Shown: in pieces, positions 33,711 to 46,490 of the stretch
How positions within the stretch are numbered: the stretch's first letter is position 1
Layout of the letters: every line of letters begins with the position of its first letter
Assembly (NCBI GenBank): GCA_033816765.1
Contig: CM066298.1
Coordinates: forward strand, 1,178,001 to 1,242,000
Source: Nothopassalora personata
Taxonomy: Eukaryota; Ascomycota; Dothideomycetes; Mycosphaerellales; Mycosphaerellaceae
Direction of reading: 5' to 3'
Length of the DNA: 64,000 nt
Program-made: the position numbers and the translations under genes
Notes under the pieces: generated by a model
Databases searched by the model: none
The model's input: only the letters and a program-made list of their open reading frames with translations
Told to the model about the DNA's origin: nothing

Positions 33711-34029
33711 TGTTACGGATCGGTCTGGGGAAGCCCGTAGCCAACCAATCGATGCCAGCAGACCAGCGGATGCACCCGATATGCAGAGTGCTCTCAGTGC
33801 TCTCGGGTGCTCTCTCGAGAGAGCAGAGAGAGCAGAGAGAGCAGGAAAGATCACGCCAAGACACGGCACTATATAGACGACGCTCTTTTGCAAGTAGATA
33901 GGAGCCTCGTGCTCAACTCATTTTAAGTATACACCATATACTGTTTGGAACCACTACCTTCATAACTGATTGAGACATCCCTGCAAAGATCCAAGCCCGA
34001 GTTGTGATAACGTACAGCGGTTCCTAACA
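33711..34029 (+). repeat. 3' LTR of element C
   Basis: 319 bp, identical by eye to the 5' LTR; followed by TSD GTATA (34030-34034). Confidence 0.95.
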
Positions 34030-34034
34030 GTATA

Positions 34035-34336
34035 GTACTTTTAGGAGATATAGAGCTCTCTATCCTTTTTACTCTTTAGTTATATACCTAGGAAAAGATT
34101 AGTATTAACAGTTTTAATAGAGTACTTATTCTTTAGCCTAGTAATAAACTTATTAATCTTCTAATCATTATTACTAAAGATTTAAAAGTTATCTACGTAT
34201 AGGAGAACTAAAAGATTCTCCCCCTAAAAGAGAAATATATTAGAATTAAGTCTCTTTAGGCCTAATTCTTCTAGACCTTCCTTAGTATTATAGTACTAGA
34301 GGTTTATAGCTTATTTTAGTCTATAAAGTCCCTTCT
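34035..34336 (-). mobile_element. Element A (host Copia), fragment 3: RT catalytic region
   Basis: Minus-strand frame contains LYVDNF then IFSNN and KNKYSIKTVNTNLFLGI. YVDN is the Copia YVDD catalytic motif with the second Asp altered. Several Gln/Trp codons are stops. Continues into 46916-49321 once element D is removed (TSD CTTCT). Confidence 0.85.
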
Positions 34337-34756
34337 TGTTACGGTTTTGAAGAACGAGAGAAAGAGAGTCCCGTAAGATGCGTACTAGGAATATAGAAAC
34401 TAGAAGACAAGGTCTAATCGCTTAGACCTCTAACGCGATTAGGTTACGTACGCGACCGTAGCGAACCTACATAGTCGAACACGTAAAGCTAGGCGACTAG
34501 ACAACTAGACGACCGGTCGACTAGTCGAACAGTCGACTATAGAGCTAAGACATAGCAGTGTCTCCTTTGTATTTAGGAACGCTAGAAACCCTTATAGTTC
34601 TAATACGTTTAACTTATGTTACTATCTTACTAATTAGATTACACTCTTATCCTAATTATTTATCTTCGCTTAGCTCGCTTTAGCCTCTCTAAAGAATACC
34701 GCTACGTGACTTAACTTATCTCTCTTTTAAGACTAGCCCTAGAATGAGACATAATA
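34337..34756 (+). repeat. 5' LTR of element D
   Basis: 420 bp, TGTTACGGTTTTG..GACATAATA; includes a GACTAG/CGACTAG-rich stretch near 34490-34545. Confidence 0.9.
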
Positions 34757-37104
34757 CTTTAAACGCCCTTAGGATAAGCGCTACTTAAGTAGCTAGTAGG
34801 GGAACACCCGCCCCTAGTAAAGTAGGAAGCATCCGCCGTACGCTACTACGATAGACTACTACGAAGGACGATAAGTCTAATAACGATAATGAGCCTACTC
34901 TAAGGAAGAACGACGTTAAGGCTACTAAGCTAGACCTCTCCTATAGAGACAGGACTAAGTTTAACGACTAGATTAATTAGATAGATATATATCTTATGTT
35001 TAACCTAGTCAATGCTAATAAGATAACTATCTTCGCTATTACGTACCTTCGCGGAAGTACGTAGAACTAGATTAAACCTTACCTTAAGGAATACCTCGAA
35101 GGTATAGGACGACAAGACCCTACCGGAATGTTTAGGAGCTATACTCTCTTTAAAGAAAAGATAAAATTAATCTTTAGAACCTCGAACGAAGTTTAATAGG
35201 CTATACGAATCATTTAACACCTAAAGTAGAAGACGTCTACTTTAGAGTATGCCGCTAAATTCGAAGAATACGGATAAATCACCGGATAGGACTAGACGGC
35301 GTTAATAACTATGTTCCGACGTAGACTTAAGGACTCCGTTAAGGACGAGTTAATAAGATACGGGGGATAGATTACTAACCTCGAAGAGCTAATAAAGGCG
35401 TCGATTAACATCGATAACTAGCTCTAGGAACGATACTAGGAAAAGAAATACGACTCTAAAGTAGGAGGTATAGTAGGATACGCTCCGGATCGTAGACTCT
35501 TAGGAGGGTACGTTACGAAGGGAGAATTCTTACGATAAAGCTAGCCCTACTATAGACTATAGCTAATAGAACTAGACGTTACCTAACGAGGACGGAGGAT
35601 TAATAAGAGTAGGGGCTACGGAAAGCCCTTTAAAGGAAAAGGAAAACTTATATACTACGCCTATAGTAAAGAAGGCTACATAGCGCGGGATTACCGCGGT
35701 AAGAATATAGTGCGCCGCGAGCAATTCAATATAATACAACTAAAGGTAGACAAATCTAGGAGTAGTATTAGACCCCGACAATTTAACTATACCTAGAGAG
35801 TAGAGGAGACGGATAGTGACCGGGTTACGACGCCTCTCCTAGACCCCTTATAAGGACGAGGAGGATACTATATTTAATAACATACACTACTACCAAATAA
35901 CTAACAATTAAAGACTATTAGATTGTTTAGTATAATAGTACGAGGAGTTAACTATAAAGTTAAGAAGGAATCTCGACACGGTTACGGAAGCCTTTACTAG
36001 CGATTCTATTACTAGGACTCGTGTTAAACCTACTACGACGCTAAGTTAGGCGTAGGGTACTAGCTACGACAACTAGTAGGAACCCTAGGAGCTTAATACG
36101 GACGAAACAAGCTCTAGGAAGTAGGTATAGACGAATCTTACTTCGATAACGATAATAAAGAAAACTAGGATCTAGAATAGGACGGACGCTAGTTACTAGC
36201 ACTAAAACAATAAATAAACGAATTAGACACTATCGAAGAAGATTACGTACCGGGAGAGTTAAGCGAGAACTTATCCGAGGAAGAAGAGAGCGATACGGAC
36301 GACGAAAACGAAGTATATACGTTTACGGTAGACGCGCTAAGGAAACTCTATAAGTTAATTATCTACCTCTAACGAAGACACGAAGAATTCCTACTAAAGT
36401 TCTTAGGGAAACGATACCTAAACCCTAATGAATTCGATAAAACACTCGATACGATAAGGGGTATAGTATAGGGCTACCTAACTATAAACAATACTAAGAA
36501 CTTAGCTAAAACGGTTATCGAACGACTACCTATAGGAAGCCGAATAACGGATACCGGATACCTAATACCGGTAGGAACTTTCGTCTTAAACGAACTACGA
36601 ATAATAGTATAGTACGTACGGGCTCTCTACTTAGAATCGTAGAAGATCTAGGAACGTAATAGACTATAAGTATAGACATAGGGCAACGGGCTATAGGTTC
36701 TAGCCGAAGCCTCTAGGTACGAAGTATAGCGAACTATATACTATTCGGGAAAAGGATTAGCTCCCTAGGAATAAGCGACTAAAGGGAGTTATATAACACT
36801 TAGGCTTACGTATCGACATTAAATATAGTTTTCTAGACATAAGTAATCGTTAACGGACATAAGACTAGTGTTATAATCGACTTAGGAGTAGCGGGGAATT
36901 TTATCTCCGAGTCTTTCGTAAGAAGAAACGGGTTAGCTACCCTAAAGAAGAAATAGAGTTACGAGTTAATTGCGGTAGACGGATTATCGTTACCTAGCGT
37001 AGAATAGAAGACGATACTATTGCTACTAGCTATCTAATAGCACTACGAGAATATTACCTTAGATGTTACTAATATAGCTAGTTATAACATAGTATTAGGT
37101 ATAC

Positions 37105-37351
37105 TGTTAAGATGTGGCATCTCAAGGGGAGCTAACAGTTAGGTTATGATCTGATAGCCTAAGGCATCTACGATGACTCAGCTTATCGGAAGACACCTTC
37201 TCTCCCCTTTAGCTTAGATAGACATCTAACACAATTCACACATTGGTTCCTAATATATTGCTGCATGCCCTGTGGCTATTAGCTAGTTGAAGATTGATCT
37301 CTTACTCTACTCCGCTACTAACTACGTATCCTATTAGGTCTCAACTTAATA
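37105..37351 (+). repeat. 5' LTR of element E
   Basis: 247 bp, TGTTAAGATGTGGC..CAACTTAATA. Differs from the 3' LTR mainly at CpA/TpG sites, most of the TpA states being in the 3' copy. Confidence 0.92.
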
Positions 37352-37366
37352 GGTTATAAGCCCGGG
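37352..37366 (+). promoter_or_regulatory. Primer binding site of element E (initiator tRNA-Met type)
   Basis: GGTTATAAGCCCGGG immediately follows the 5' LTR. With A for G at the eighth base it is complementary to the anticodon stem-loop of initiator tRNA-Met, as in Drosophila copia, which primes from a tRNA half. That G-to-A is a RIP-type change (TpG to TpA). Confidence 0.65.
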
Positions 37367-37829
37367 TTTGTGCAGGAGTAAGAGCAACCTATATTAGTAC
37401 AGGTTACTTGTATCCCTTGCTATTATAGTAGAAAACATCTACGAAGCAGAAGTCTACCCTATCTGTCCTATTAAGGAGCTTGGTTTAATACTAAGTGATA
37501 GGTAATCTAGAAAAGGACTCTATGCGGCTTACTATAAGCTAATACCTTAAAGACACTCTATAGGCAGAACTGCATCGAGATACTATTAAGAAGGACTTTA
37601 AGTAAGTCATTTAGAACTCTACTAGGAGAGACAGACCTATGTCCTAGCTCCGAGACTACACCGCTCTTTCTTTACCCTACTAAGCAGGCCTTAGTATCTA
37701 CACCTACTATTCTACACTAAAAGCCTTAGTAGGACCTAAGCCACTTTAAAGCATATACACCTTGTTTCATTACATTCAATTTATTATAGATTCACACTAA
37801 GAGAAAGGAGAAGAGAAGGGGAACAAAAT

Positions 37830-40800
37830 CTCAATTCTTAGGAGAGACAACTAGAAGAGATAGTTCAACCTTCAAAGATACAAGATAGAGAGCTAGTTAG
37901 CATTCTTTGCAATTGATAACCTATTAGAAGTGTCATTTAACAACATTAAGGGCAAGAACCTAAGACTCTAGGAAGAGACTAAGATTAAAGAGATCCTTAA
38001 TGCACTAACATAGACAAAACAAAATGCAGCTTGCAACTTTAGTATCCTAAGTAGGATCACAGAAGAAGATGAATTTAAGCTTAAGGGCTCTTACGAATCT
38101 AGAAAAGCTGCTAAGATATAGGTACATCTCTAGAACAAGTATAGCTAGGTGTTACTAACCTATGCATATAAGCTTATAAAACAGTTTATAAACTTTAAGA
38201 TAAGTGAAGAGTTCACTATTAGATCTATATAGGCACACCTAGTGTCTCTTAGAAGGAGGATTGCTAATATTAACCTAGAGGGCTAGCACTATAGGAAAGC
38301 TAATGTAAGAATAACCTAGCTTTTAAGCTCACTGCCACCTAACTACTATGTAGCTAGGGATACTATCATAGCTTAGCTAAAGATAGATTATAAAAGGACC
38401 TTAAAGATCCTTAAGGCTTAAGAGGCTAGATTGAATCCCTCTAAGGCTAAGTATAGTATAGCAGCTACCTAGGTTAGGCCCTTAGGTTAGGTAAGATTAC
38501 TTTCCTGCCTTCTCTATAAGAAGGACTATCTTATTAAGGACTGCCCTAGTCTCTCTAAGGTAAAGAAGGTCCTTAGATTACTATCCTCCCAGAATGCAAC
38601 ACATATTAAGAAGAGAAGATCTCTATTACTATCTTTAAGAAGAACACTAAGAGAAAAGTCCTCTATAGAGGAACTTAAGAGAATAGTGAAGAAACTTAGC
38701 TCTAATATACTATTACTCTAGAAAAACTAGGCCCAGTCTCCTTCCTCTAAAACAAGGAAGACTAGGAAAGGTTTCTCTACCTAAGAGCTACCTAACTTAT
38801 ACAACTTATCCTAGAAGACAATGTCTAATAATAATAAGTATAATAAAGTAGCTTACTCAACTATAGAAGTCTAAGGCAAGTTCCCCTTATTAGAGTAGTT
38901 ACTTGATTCTTATGCTTTATCCTATATAACTAACTAGAGCTGCCTCTTTAGATCTATAACTCCCTTAACAAAGAAGAAATAGATTAAAGTAGGAGGTAGG
39001 CATTTGTTAGCCACTTATATTAGGACTATAGAGATAAGTAGGAGATCTAGCAGGAAAGTTGTTTTAGAAGATGTTCTGCTTATACCTAAGCTAGGAGTGA
39101 ACCTAGTTTCTTAGAACCAGTTTAGTAAGCAGTTTAGTATCTAACCTCCTTCATTTTCTCTTATATCCCCCTCTAGCTAAATTGTTGTCTAGACAAGGCT
39201 TATTGGGGGGGTTCCATTCATTAATAAGATTTCTCCTCTACTGTAAGAAAAGGCACATTACTTATTATGTGCACCACTAATAGAGAATGCCTTTGTAACT
39301 ACTAAATTAGAGACTAACCTAAAACAGTAGGAGCTTTAGTATAGAAGATTTGCACACTTTAGGAAGAACTTGCTCTAGAATCTTTATAAGGTAATAGACT
39401 TAAAAGAACCTATTCCTGTTCCTAGGGATAGCTTCTACTAGTGTAGAGTGTGTTTAATAGCAAAGATAAAGAAGTACAAAGGCAAAGTTACTAAGAGAAG
39501 ACCTAAAAGACTTGCCCTTATATCTATTAATATATGTAGTCTACTGCTAACATTAAGGCTAGGGTTCAAATACTAGCTTAAGATTGTTAACAACTTCTCT
39601 AGAAAGAAGTAGACCTATCCTCTTAAGAAAAGAGAAGATGCTCTAGTTGCTCTCTAGAACTAGAAGATTAAGGTAGAGAGGAAATCATTAGCACAGTTAA
39701 AAGCAGTTAGGCTTAACAATATAAGGGAACTTATTGCATTAGTTAAGCAGTAGGAGAAGGATTTAGGAATTGGGCTAGAGCATACTAAGGCATACAACTC
39801 GCTCTAAAATAGACTAGTTAAAAGGTCAATATAAACCTTAGAAGACTCTATAAGGGCAATGCTTAAAGAGGCTAAGATGCCAATTGAATTCTAGCCTAAA
39901 GCACTAGAAGCCTAAACCTACATAAGGAATAAACTACTAAATGGTCTAGACTATAATAGGTTTAAGGTTTCACTAGATAAAGCCTTTAATAGTATTAAGC
40001 TAACTATTAACTATTTAAAGGTTTAGGGATGCAAAGCTATTGTCTATATAGACACAAGATCCTAGCCTTAATAGGCAAGAAGTGATAAACTAATAAATAG
40101 AGGCAAAGAAGCAGTGTTTATTAGATACGTTAAAAACACAGCTAAGGCCTAGCTCTTTTAGGAACTAGACATAAAAGCTGTTAAACAACACATATATACA
40201 GACTTCTTTAAGGACTAACCTAGAGGTAATATAGATCTCAATATTACAAAATTGAATCTATTAAGCAATGAACCAGCTAGGAGACCCTTAGGAAGGCTAA
40301 GGAAGGACATATCCTTAGAGCAACCTGTTTACTATTCAATTATTCAGAGCCTAGTAATAGCCTAACTAAGAAAGCTGTTTATGCAACTTCCCTAGCCTCT
40401 AAAGAATGTAAGGGAATTTCAGAAAATTAATAAGCCAATTAAGATAAGCTTACTAGATCCCTAGGAAAAGGATGTTACTAGGACACAAGTAACTACTCTT
40501 AGATCATCCCTTAGTAAGAGGAGGGCTAACTATAATGTTAAGGGCTATAAATAGAAACAGAAAGCCCTAAGATCTATAGTCCCTATACCTAAACTAGCTA
40601 CTAAAGTAGGAGAAGCAATAGACCTCTTAGAGAACCTTGCTACTTACTACTAAGCTTTCTTTATAGCCATGCAATTAGTAGATGATTCAGTACTATAGGA
40701 TAGTAAATTCCTAGAAGAAGTTAAGGAGATAGCCTTTATAGCAACTATAGAAGTTATTGCATACAAGTAAGAGATCCTAATTCTAAAGTCCTATAAGGAT

Positions 40801-42360
40801 GCTATGAATGACAAGAAATAGGGACACCTTTAGAAGGAAGCAATCTAGAAGGAGCTAGATGCTCTATAGAGTAACAACACCTAGGAGAATGCTGTTCTAC
40901 TAAAAGGAGCAAACTTGGTTACGTTAAGATAGGTCTTTAATGTTAAAAGAAGCATTAGTAGAGCCATTAAAAAGTTCAAGGCTAGGCTAGTTATAAGGGG
41001 CTTTTTATAGAAGTTTAGTGTTAACTTTATAGAGACATTTACGCCTATAGTTAGACAGGACACCCTTAGGGTGTTTATAGCTATTGTGTGCAAGAAGGAT
41101 CTCTATCTTTACTAAGTAGATGTAAACAATGCGTTTATAGAAAGCACCCTCTATAAAGACATCTTTATGTTACTACTACTAGGAGTTAAGCTTCTACTAA
41201 ACATAGTGTTTAAGATCCTTAAAAGCTTATATAGACTTAAGTAAGCAGCTAGAGATTGGAATTAACTCTATGTGTTAAAGCTTAGAGAGATTAGATTTAT
41301 ATAGTTAGAGGTAGATCTATGCCTACTTATCTACAAGGAAAAAGAGATTATAATTCTTACACATATAGATAACATTCTAATTGCTACACTAAAGTTAACA
41401 GATGTTCTCTAGTTTAAAAGAGAACTTAGTAAAGTCTTTAAGATTAAATATCTTAGTAAACCTAAAAAGATCCTTAGTATAAGAGTTATAAGGGACAGGA
41501 GGAGAGGAATCCTAAAACTTAACTAGGGACACTTTATTAGGGACAACCTTGCCAAGATAGGGATAAACTATAAGAAGGCAGCACCTACACACTTACCTAT
41601 AGACAGCTATAAGGCTCTTAAATCTTTAAGCCACATAGATAAGAGGTGTGACAAGGCAGAGTACTAGAGTATTAATAGTACATAGATATAGCTAGCAACA
41701 ATTACAAGGCTAGACATTACTTTTGCCCTAGGAAGGATGAGCTCATTTGTAAGTGACCTATCCACCCACTATATAAAGGCTTTAAAGAAGATTATAAGAT
41801 ATCTAAGGTTATATCCTAATCTTAGCCTTGTCTTCTCTAGGCATAGAGAAGGATGCCTAGTTAGATACTATAACTCTAATTATGCAATAGACAAAGTAGA
41901 CAGAGCCTCTATCCTTAGGTATGTCTTCTTCCTCTATAGGGCACTAGTCTCCTAGATAAGCAAGAAGCAAAAGTCTATAGCAACATCCACAATAGAAGCT
42001 AAATACATAGCTATAAATACATGTGTAAAGCAATCCTAATTCCTAGCTTTACTGCTAAGGGAGATAGACTGTCTAGAGTTAGTAGGAGACTGTTCCTATT
42101 AACTAAGGATCACTAGAAACTAGGAGACTATGTTAAGCTTAAGACTAGTCTAATTGAGAGGTAACAACTAAGCTGCCCTTACCCTAGTAAAGGATGCATA
42201 TGTTCATAACAAGTTAAAGCACATTAACATTGCCTACAATACTGTTAGGAAACTTTAGTAGAGAAGGCTTATTGCTGTCAAGTATACCCTAACATCTAAG
42301 ATAGTTGTAGATAGGTTTATAAAGCTAAAGACTAGTCTACACTTCTAGAGGTTTGTAAGC
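37830..42360 (+). pseudogene. Element E gag-pol remnants
   Basis: Gag about 37830-38570, with a zinc-knuckle remnant at 38516-38544 (C-x2-Y-x3-Y-x4-C; Cys and His apparently turned to Tyr). Protease about 38890-39150, integrase about 39300-40050. RT about 40880-41600: KFKARLVIRGF, FTPIVRQDTLR, QVDVNNAF with YxVDVNNAF context, and a HIDNIL motif in place of YVDDIL (about 41360). RNase H about 41650-42350 (TRLDITFALG, STIEAKYIAI). Premature stops throughout. Borders approximate. Confidence 0.82.
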
Positions 42361-42441
42361 TAGCTCAACCTATTATAGAGGTCTAAATACTACTAATAGG
42401 AGAAGAGCAGACTATAACCTCCTATATAAGATAAGTAGGAG

Positions 42442-42688
42442 TGTTAAGATGTAGCATCTTAAGGGGAGCTAACAGTTAGGTTATAATCTAATAGCCTAAG
42501 GCATCTACGATGACTTAGCTTATCGGAAGACACCTTCTCTCCCCTTTAGCTTAGATAGACATCTAACACAATTCACACATTGGTTCCTAATATATTGCTG
42601 CATGCCCTATAGCTATTAGCCAGTTAAAGATTGATCTCTTACTCCACTCCGCTGCTAACTACGTATCCTATTAGGTCTTAACTTAACA
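42442..42688 (+). repeat. 3' LTR of element E
   Basis: 247 bp, TGTTAAGATGTAGC..TTAACTTAACA; followed by TSD TATAC. Confidence 0.92.
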
Positions 42689-44350
42689 TATACCTTAGTT
42701 AAGAAAGCACAATCTAGTAATCGACTAGAGAAGAGGAGTACTTATATTTAGGGAATGCGATTGCGTTATCGACATTTAGCCTACGTATCGACAGCGGACG
42801 ATAGTAGATAAGGTAAGGAAATAGCTTAACGCATTCGAGCTTACGCCGAATAGAAGGAATTAAGAACTACCTTCGACCGGGATAGACACTAGCGTAGGGC
42901 CGCCGGGTTACGAAGTTACTAGTAGTAATAGAAGTAACGTACTATCGAAGGATACTAACATCTTAGAGTTAAGTATTCCTAAGGAGTATCGTAAGTAGTC
43001 GCGACTCTTTAAAGAGGAAAGAGGTAAGGATACCTTACCTAAGTACTAACTATAGGATTATAAGATAAACATTTAGCTATAGAAAGAGCCTCTATAGGGA
43101 CACCTATATTAAATGTCTAAGAAAGAGCTATAGACCCTACGAGAATAGCTAAAGGAGAAGCTAGCTAAAGGATAGATAAGAAGATCTACCTTAAGTATAG
43201 GAACTCTATATATATTCGTTCTAAAAGTAAACGGGAAGTTACGACTCGTATAAGACTATAGGAAGTTAAACGAGATTACGATTAAGAACCGATACCCGCT
43301 ACCTAACATCGAAGAAGTATAAGATAGATTAACCGGATCGGACTAGTATACTAAGATTAACCTACGAGATGCCTTCTACGCTATACGAATAGTAGAAGGA
43401 GAAGAATAGAAAACCGCTTTTAGAATAAGATACGGACTCTACGAATTCTTAGTTATGCTAATAGGATTAACTAACGTACCCGCATCCTACTAGGACCTTG
43501 TTAACGAAACACTTAGAGACCTACTCGACGTATACGTTATCGCCTATATAGACGACATACTAGTCTATACGAAAGGATCCCTATAGGAACATATAAGACA
43601 AGTCTAGGACGTCTTCAAACGACTTACGTAATTAGGATTTAAGACGGCACCTAAGAAATGCGAATTCTATAAGAAAGAAGTTAAATTCTTAGGCTTTATT
43701 ATTAGTACTATAGGGATAACGATCGACCCTACGAAAACATAGTTAATTAGAGAATAGCTAGAACTAAAAACAGTTAAGGACGTATAATTATTCCTTAGAT
43801 TAGCAAACTACAACCGGAAATTTATTAAGGACTACGTAAAGATAGTAGCACTAATAACGATGCTTACGAGAAAAGACGTTACCTAGAAATAGGGAAAGGA
43901 ACAAATTAAAGCATTTAAGAAACTTAAGGAATAATACGCTTTAGCCCCTACGCTTCGATTATTCGATAGTAGTAAGGAAGTCTATATCGAGACCGATACG
44001 TCTAATATAGCAATAGGCGCGTGTCTAACATAGGCATACAACAGGAAAAGACACCTAGTAGCCTATTACTCCCGGAAAATAACTATAGCGGAACAGAACT
44101 ACGATATCTATAATAAAGAGCTTCTAGCTATTATTACTACTATATAACATTAGAGAGTATACGTCGAGGGCCTACCGAAGTTAACGATTCTTTCTAACTA
44201 TAAGAATCTTACGTACTTTACGACGACGAAAGAACTTACCTAAAGGCAAGCCCGCTAGTCGGAGCTACTAGGGTAATATAAGTTCGACATTAAATATACT
44301 CTAGGAAAGGAGAATAGCCGCGCTAATGCGCTAAGCCAAAGAAGCGACTA

Positions 44351-44446
44351 TATAGAAGGGAAAGAACTAGTATAACATAAAATACTAAAGACGAACTCTA
44401 TAGAAGGGAAAGAACTAGTATAACATAAAATACTAAAGACGAACCC
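44351..44446 (+). repeat. 48-bp tandem duplication in element D pol
   Basis: Units 44351-44398 and 44399-44446 differ by one base (T/C). The length is 16 codons, so the frame would be kept; located after RNase H, before integrase. Confidence 0.85.
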
Positions 44447-45829
44447 TAACGGAAGCCTTAGTACTAACACTAGAGAATTTAATAACATCGTACAGATATT
44501 AGGCGATAAGGACGAACAATTCCCTATATCATAAGGAAAATACTAAGTACTAAAGGATCGAGAAGAAGAATGTATACGATAACATTATAACGGACTAACT
44601 TACGGACACCCTAGAACTTTAAAGACAATAGACCTAATATAGCGTAGCTTCTTATTCCTATAGATAAGATAAAAGGTGCTACGCTATATTAAGTAATGTA
44701 TGCACTGTTAACGAAACAAGGCTACAAGACATGCGAAATACAGTTACCTACAGTTTAGGACACTACTAATAAAACCATAGAACGAAGTTATAATAGACTT
44801 TATTATAAAACTCCTACCGTTAAGAGACTAAGTTACGAAATAACTATACGACATAATACTAGTTATAGTTAATAGACTTACGAAATACGTATACTTTATT
44901 CCTACATCGGAAACATACAATGTAAAATAGCTCGGATACCTTATACTAGATAGACTTATCCGATACTATAGATTCCCCTAAGCGTTTATAATAGATAGAG
45001 ATAAGCTATTTACATTAAATTACTAGAAAACGCTTATAGGAACGATCGGAATTAAACATAAGCTATTAATAGCATATTATCTAGAAATAGACGGATAGAC
45101 CGAGAGGATAAATTAGACGCTAGAACAATACCTACGGCACTACGTTAACTACGTATAAGACAACTAGGTTTCATTACTGCTAATAGCGTAGATCGTACTA
45201 AACAACTACAAATCGGAGACAACTTTAACGATACTATTTTATACGAACTTTAGTAAAGATCCTAACTTATTTAGAACACCTAGATCCTATCTATAGGCCG
45301 AAAGAGCAATCGTAACGACGGATACTCTTAAGGAAGTACATAAAGAAACACGTAAGGCGATCGAAGATATATAATAAAAACTGTCTTAATAACGGTAAGA
45401 TATAGGGAAAACGGCACCTCTACTAAAAGAGGGGGATAAGGTCTATCTCCTTATAGAAAACTTAAGAATAAGAAGATAGACTAAGAAACTAGATTACGTT
45501 AAGGTCGGACTATTTTCTATCGATAAAGTTATAGGACTAGTTAACTACCGCCTACAACTACTATACGACGCAAAAATCTACCTAGTCTTCTATATCTCTA
45601 AGCTAGAACCCGTGGACGCTAAAACACCTTACTAAGAAAGCTTCTATTTTGAACTAGAAGTAGAAAACGAATTTAAAGTCAAAAAGATCCTAGATAAGAA
45701 AGGTTAGCGATATCTTATTAAGTAGAAAGGATATAACGAATCGGAAAAGACCTAGGAACTAGAAAAGAACCTACAAAATTGTTAATAAAAGATCTAGGAA
45801 TATAAGAAAGAAAGACACGTACCTAAGAA

Positions 45830-46347
45830 CTAGAGGGAGTAGGATCCGAGGAAGATACAATAGCCTCCTCTAGAGTAGGGTAGGCCTAGAGAGCATTATC
45901 CGGAATTAGCGATAACTCCTCCTACGAAGAAATCGGCATTTAGAAGACCGCTTCTAATTCCTTAGGAGTACCCTCGGGAACGAGAAGACACGACGAAGGG
46001 GTAGAAAGCGCTTCTATACCCTCGGCTAGAAGTTTCCGTAAATCCTCGAAATCCTTCGCGATCGCTTTCTCCTCGCGCTCTTTAGTAACGCGCAATTGTT
46101 TACGTAAACGATAAACCTTTAACATTGCCTCCGTTACCTTCTCTTTAGTATCGTCGAGTTCCCGCTTCAGCTTTTGACGTTAATTACGGAGTCTCTCCTA
46201 TTCGGTCTAGGTAATAGTTACGTTACACTTTACGCCTTTCCGGACGTATTCCGAGTAATACCTAAATCGAACGTCTACTATACATCGCGGACGACTCTTC
46301 CCTTTAGAAACCCGCGCCTTTTAATAACCGGTATATAGAGACGGCAT
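45830..46347 (-). pseudogene. Element D antisense gene, RIP-damaged
   Basis: Minus strand, ATG at 46347, just inside the 3' LTR as in element C. Contains a half cluster Y-x2-Y-x6-C (about 46230-46260) followed by CNVTIT.TE.ERL and a coiled coil (RELDDTKEKVTEAM, LRKQLRVTKEREEKAI), aligning with residues 55-140 of the intact protein of element C (CDVRVTPAEW, LTREL, LRRQLELHEKRE). Trp/Gln codons and probable Cys codons are altered by RIP. The first half of the cluster is not recognisable. The end at 45830 assumes two more internal stops are RIP products; the first in-frame stop is at 45940. Confidence 0.65.
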
Positions 46348-46490
46348 TTTGCGACCTTCGGACTCGATACCTAACGCTTAACGTTCTTAACGCTCTTAAC
46401 GAGTTAGCGGCTCTCTACTTATAGTACGATAAAAAACAGACATACCGAGAAAATTAAGACTCGGGACGAGCTTAGCTCAGAGGGGGATAG

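Larger units (their letters stand above)
31630..34029 (+). mobile_element. Element C: short gag-only LTR retrotransposon with antisense gene, intact
   Basis: 2.4 kb, LTRs 31630-31948 and 33711-34029 (319 bp each, identical by eye), TSD GTATA. No RIP at all. The internal region has only two genes: gag (plus) and a convergent Cys-cluster gene (minus), with 103 bp between their stops. No protease, RT or integrase, so movement must use proteins from another element. Its Gag and its polypurine region before the 3' LTR (AGAAGGGGGATGG) resemble element D (AGAGGGGGATAG), so D-type chromoviruses are the likely source. Young insertion. Confidence 0.93.
37105..42688 (+). mobile_element. Element E: Ty1/Copia retrotransposon nested in element D
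   Basis: 5.58 kb with 247-bp LTRs (37105-37351; 42442-42688), TSD TATAC at 37100-37104 and 42689-42693. The insertion cuts the protease of element D. Domain order gag-integrase-RT-RNase H identifies Copia. Less saturated with RIP than B, D or F: CAA, CAC and CAT codons survive, yet many Gln/Trp codons are TAG. CpG is scarce in this element. The primer binding site follows the 5' LTR directly. Confidence 0.93.
34850..45790 (+). pseudogene. Element D gag-pol remnants (interrupted by element E)
   Basis: Gag about 34850-35780 (AKFEEYGQITG, DSVKDELIRYGG) with a knuckle remnant near 35650-35710. Aspartic protease about 36840-37104 (IIDLGVAGNF where DSGA is expected), continuing after element E at 42694 and reading IVLGIP across the junction. 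RT about 43080-43740 with PLPNIEE, YGLYEFLVM and an intact YIDDIL motif (about 43543-43560). RNase H about 43950-44340 (ETDTSN). Integrase about 44570-45350. Chromodomain-like VKKILDKKG.RYLIK.KGYNESE.T.EL about 45680-45790. Many TAG/TAA in Gln/Trp positions. Borders approximate. Confidence 0.82.
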
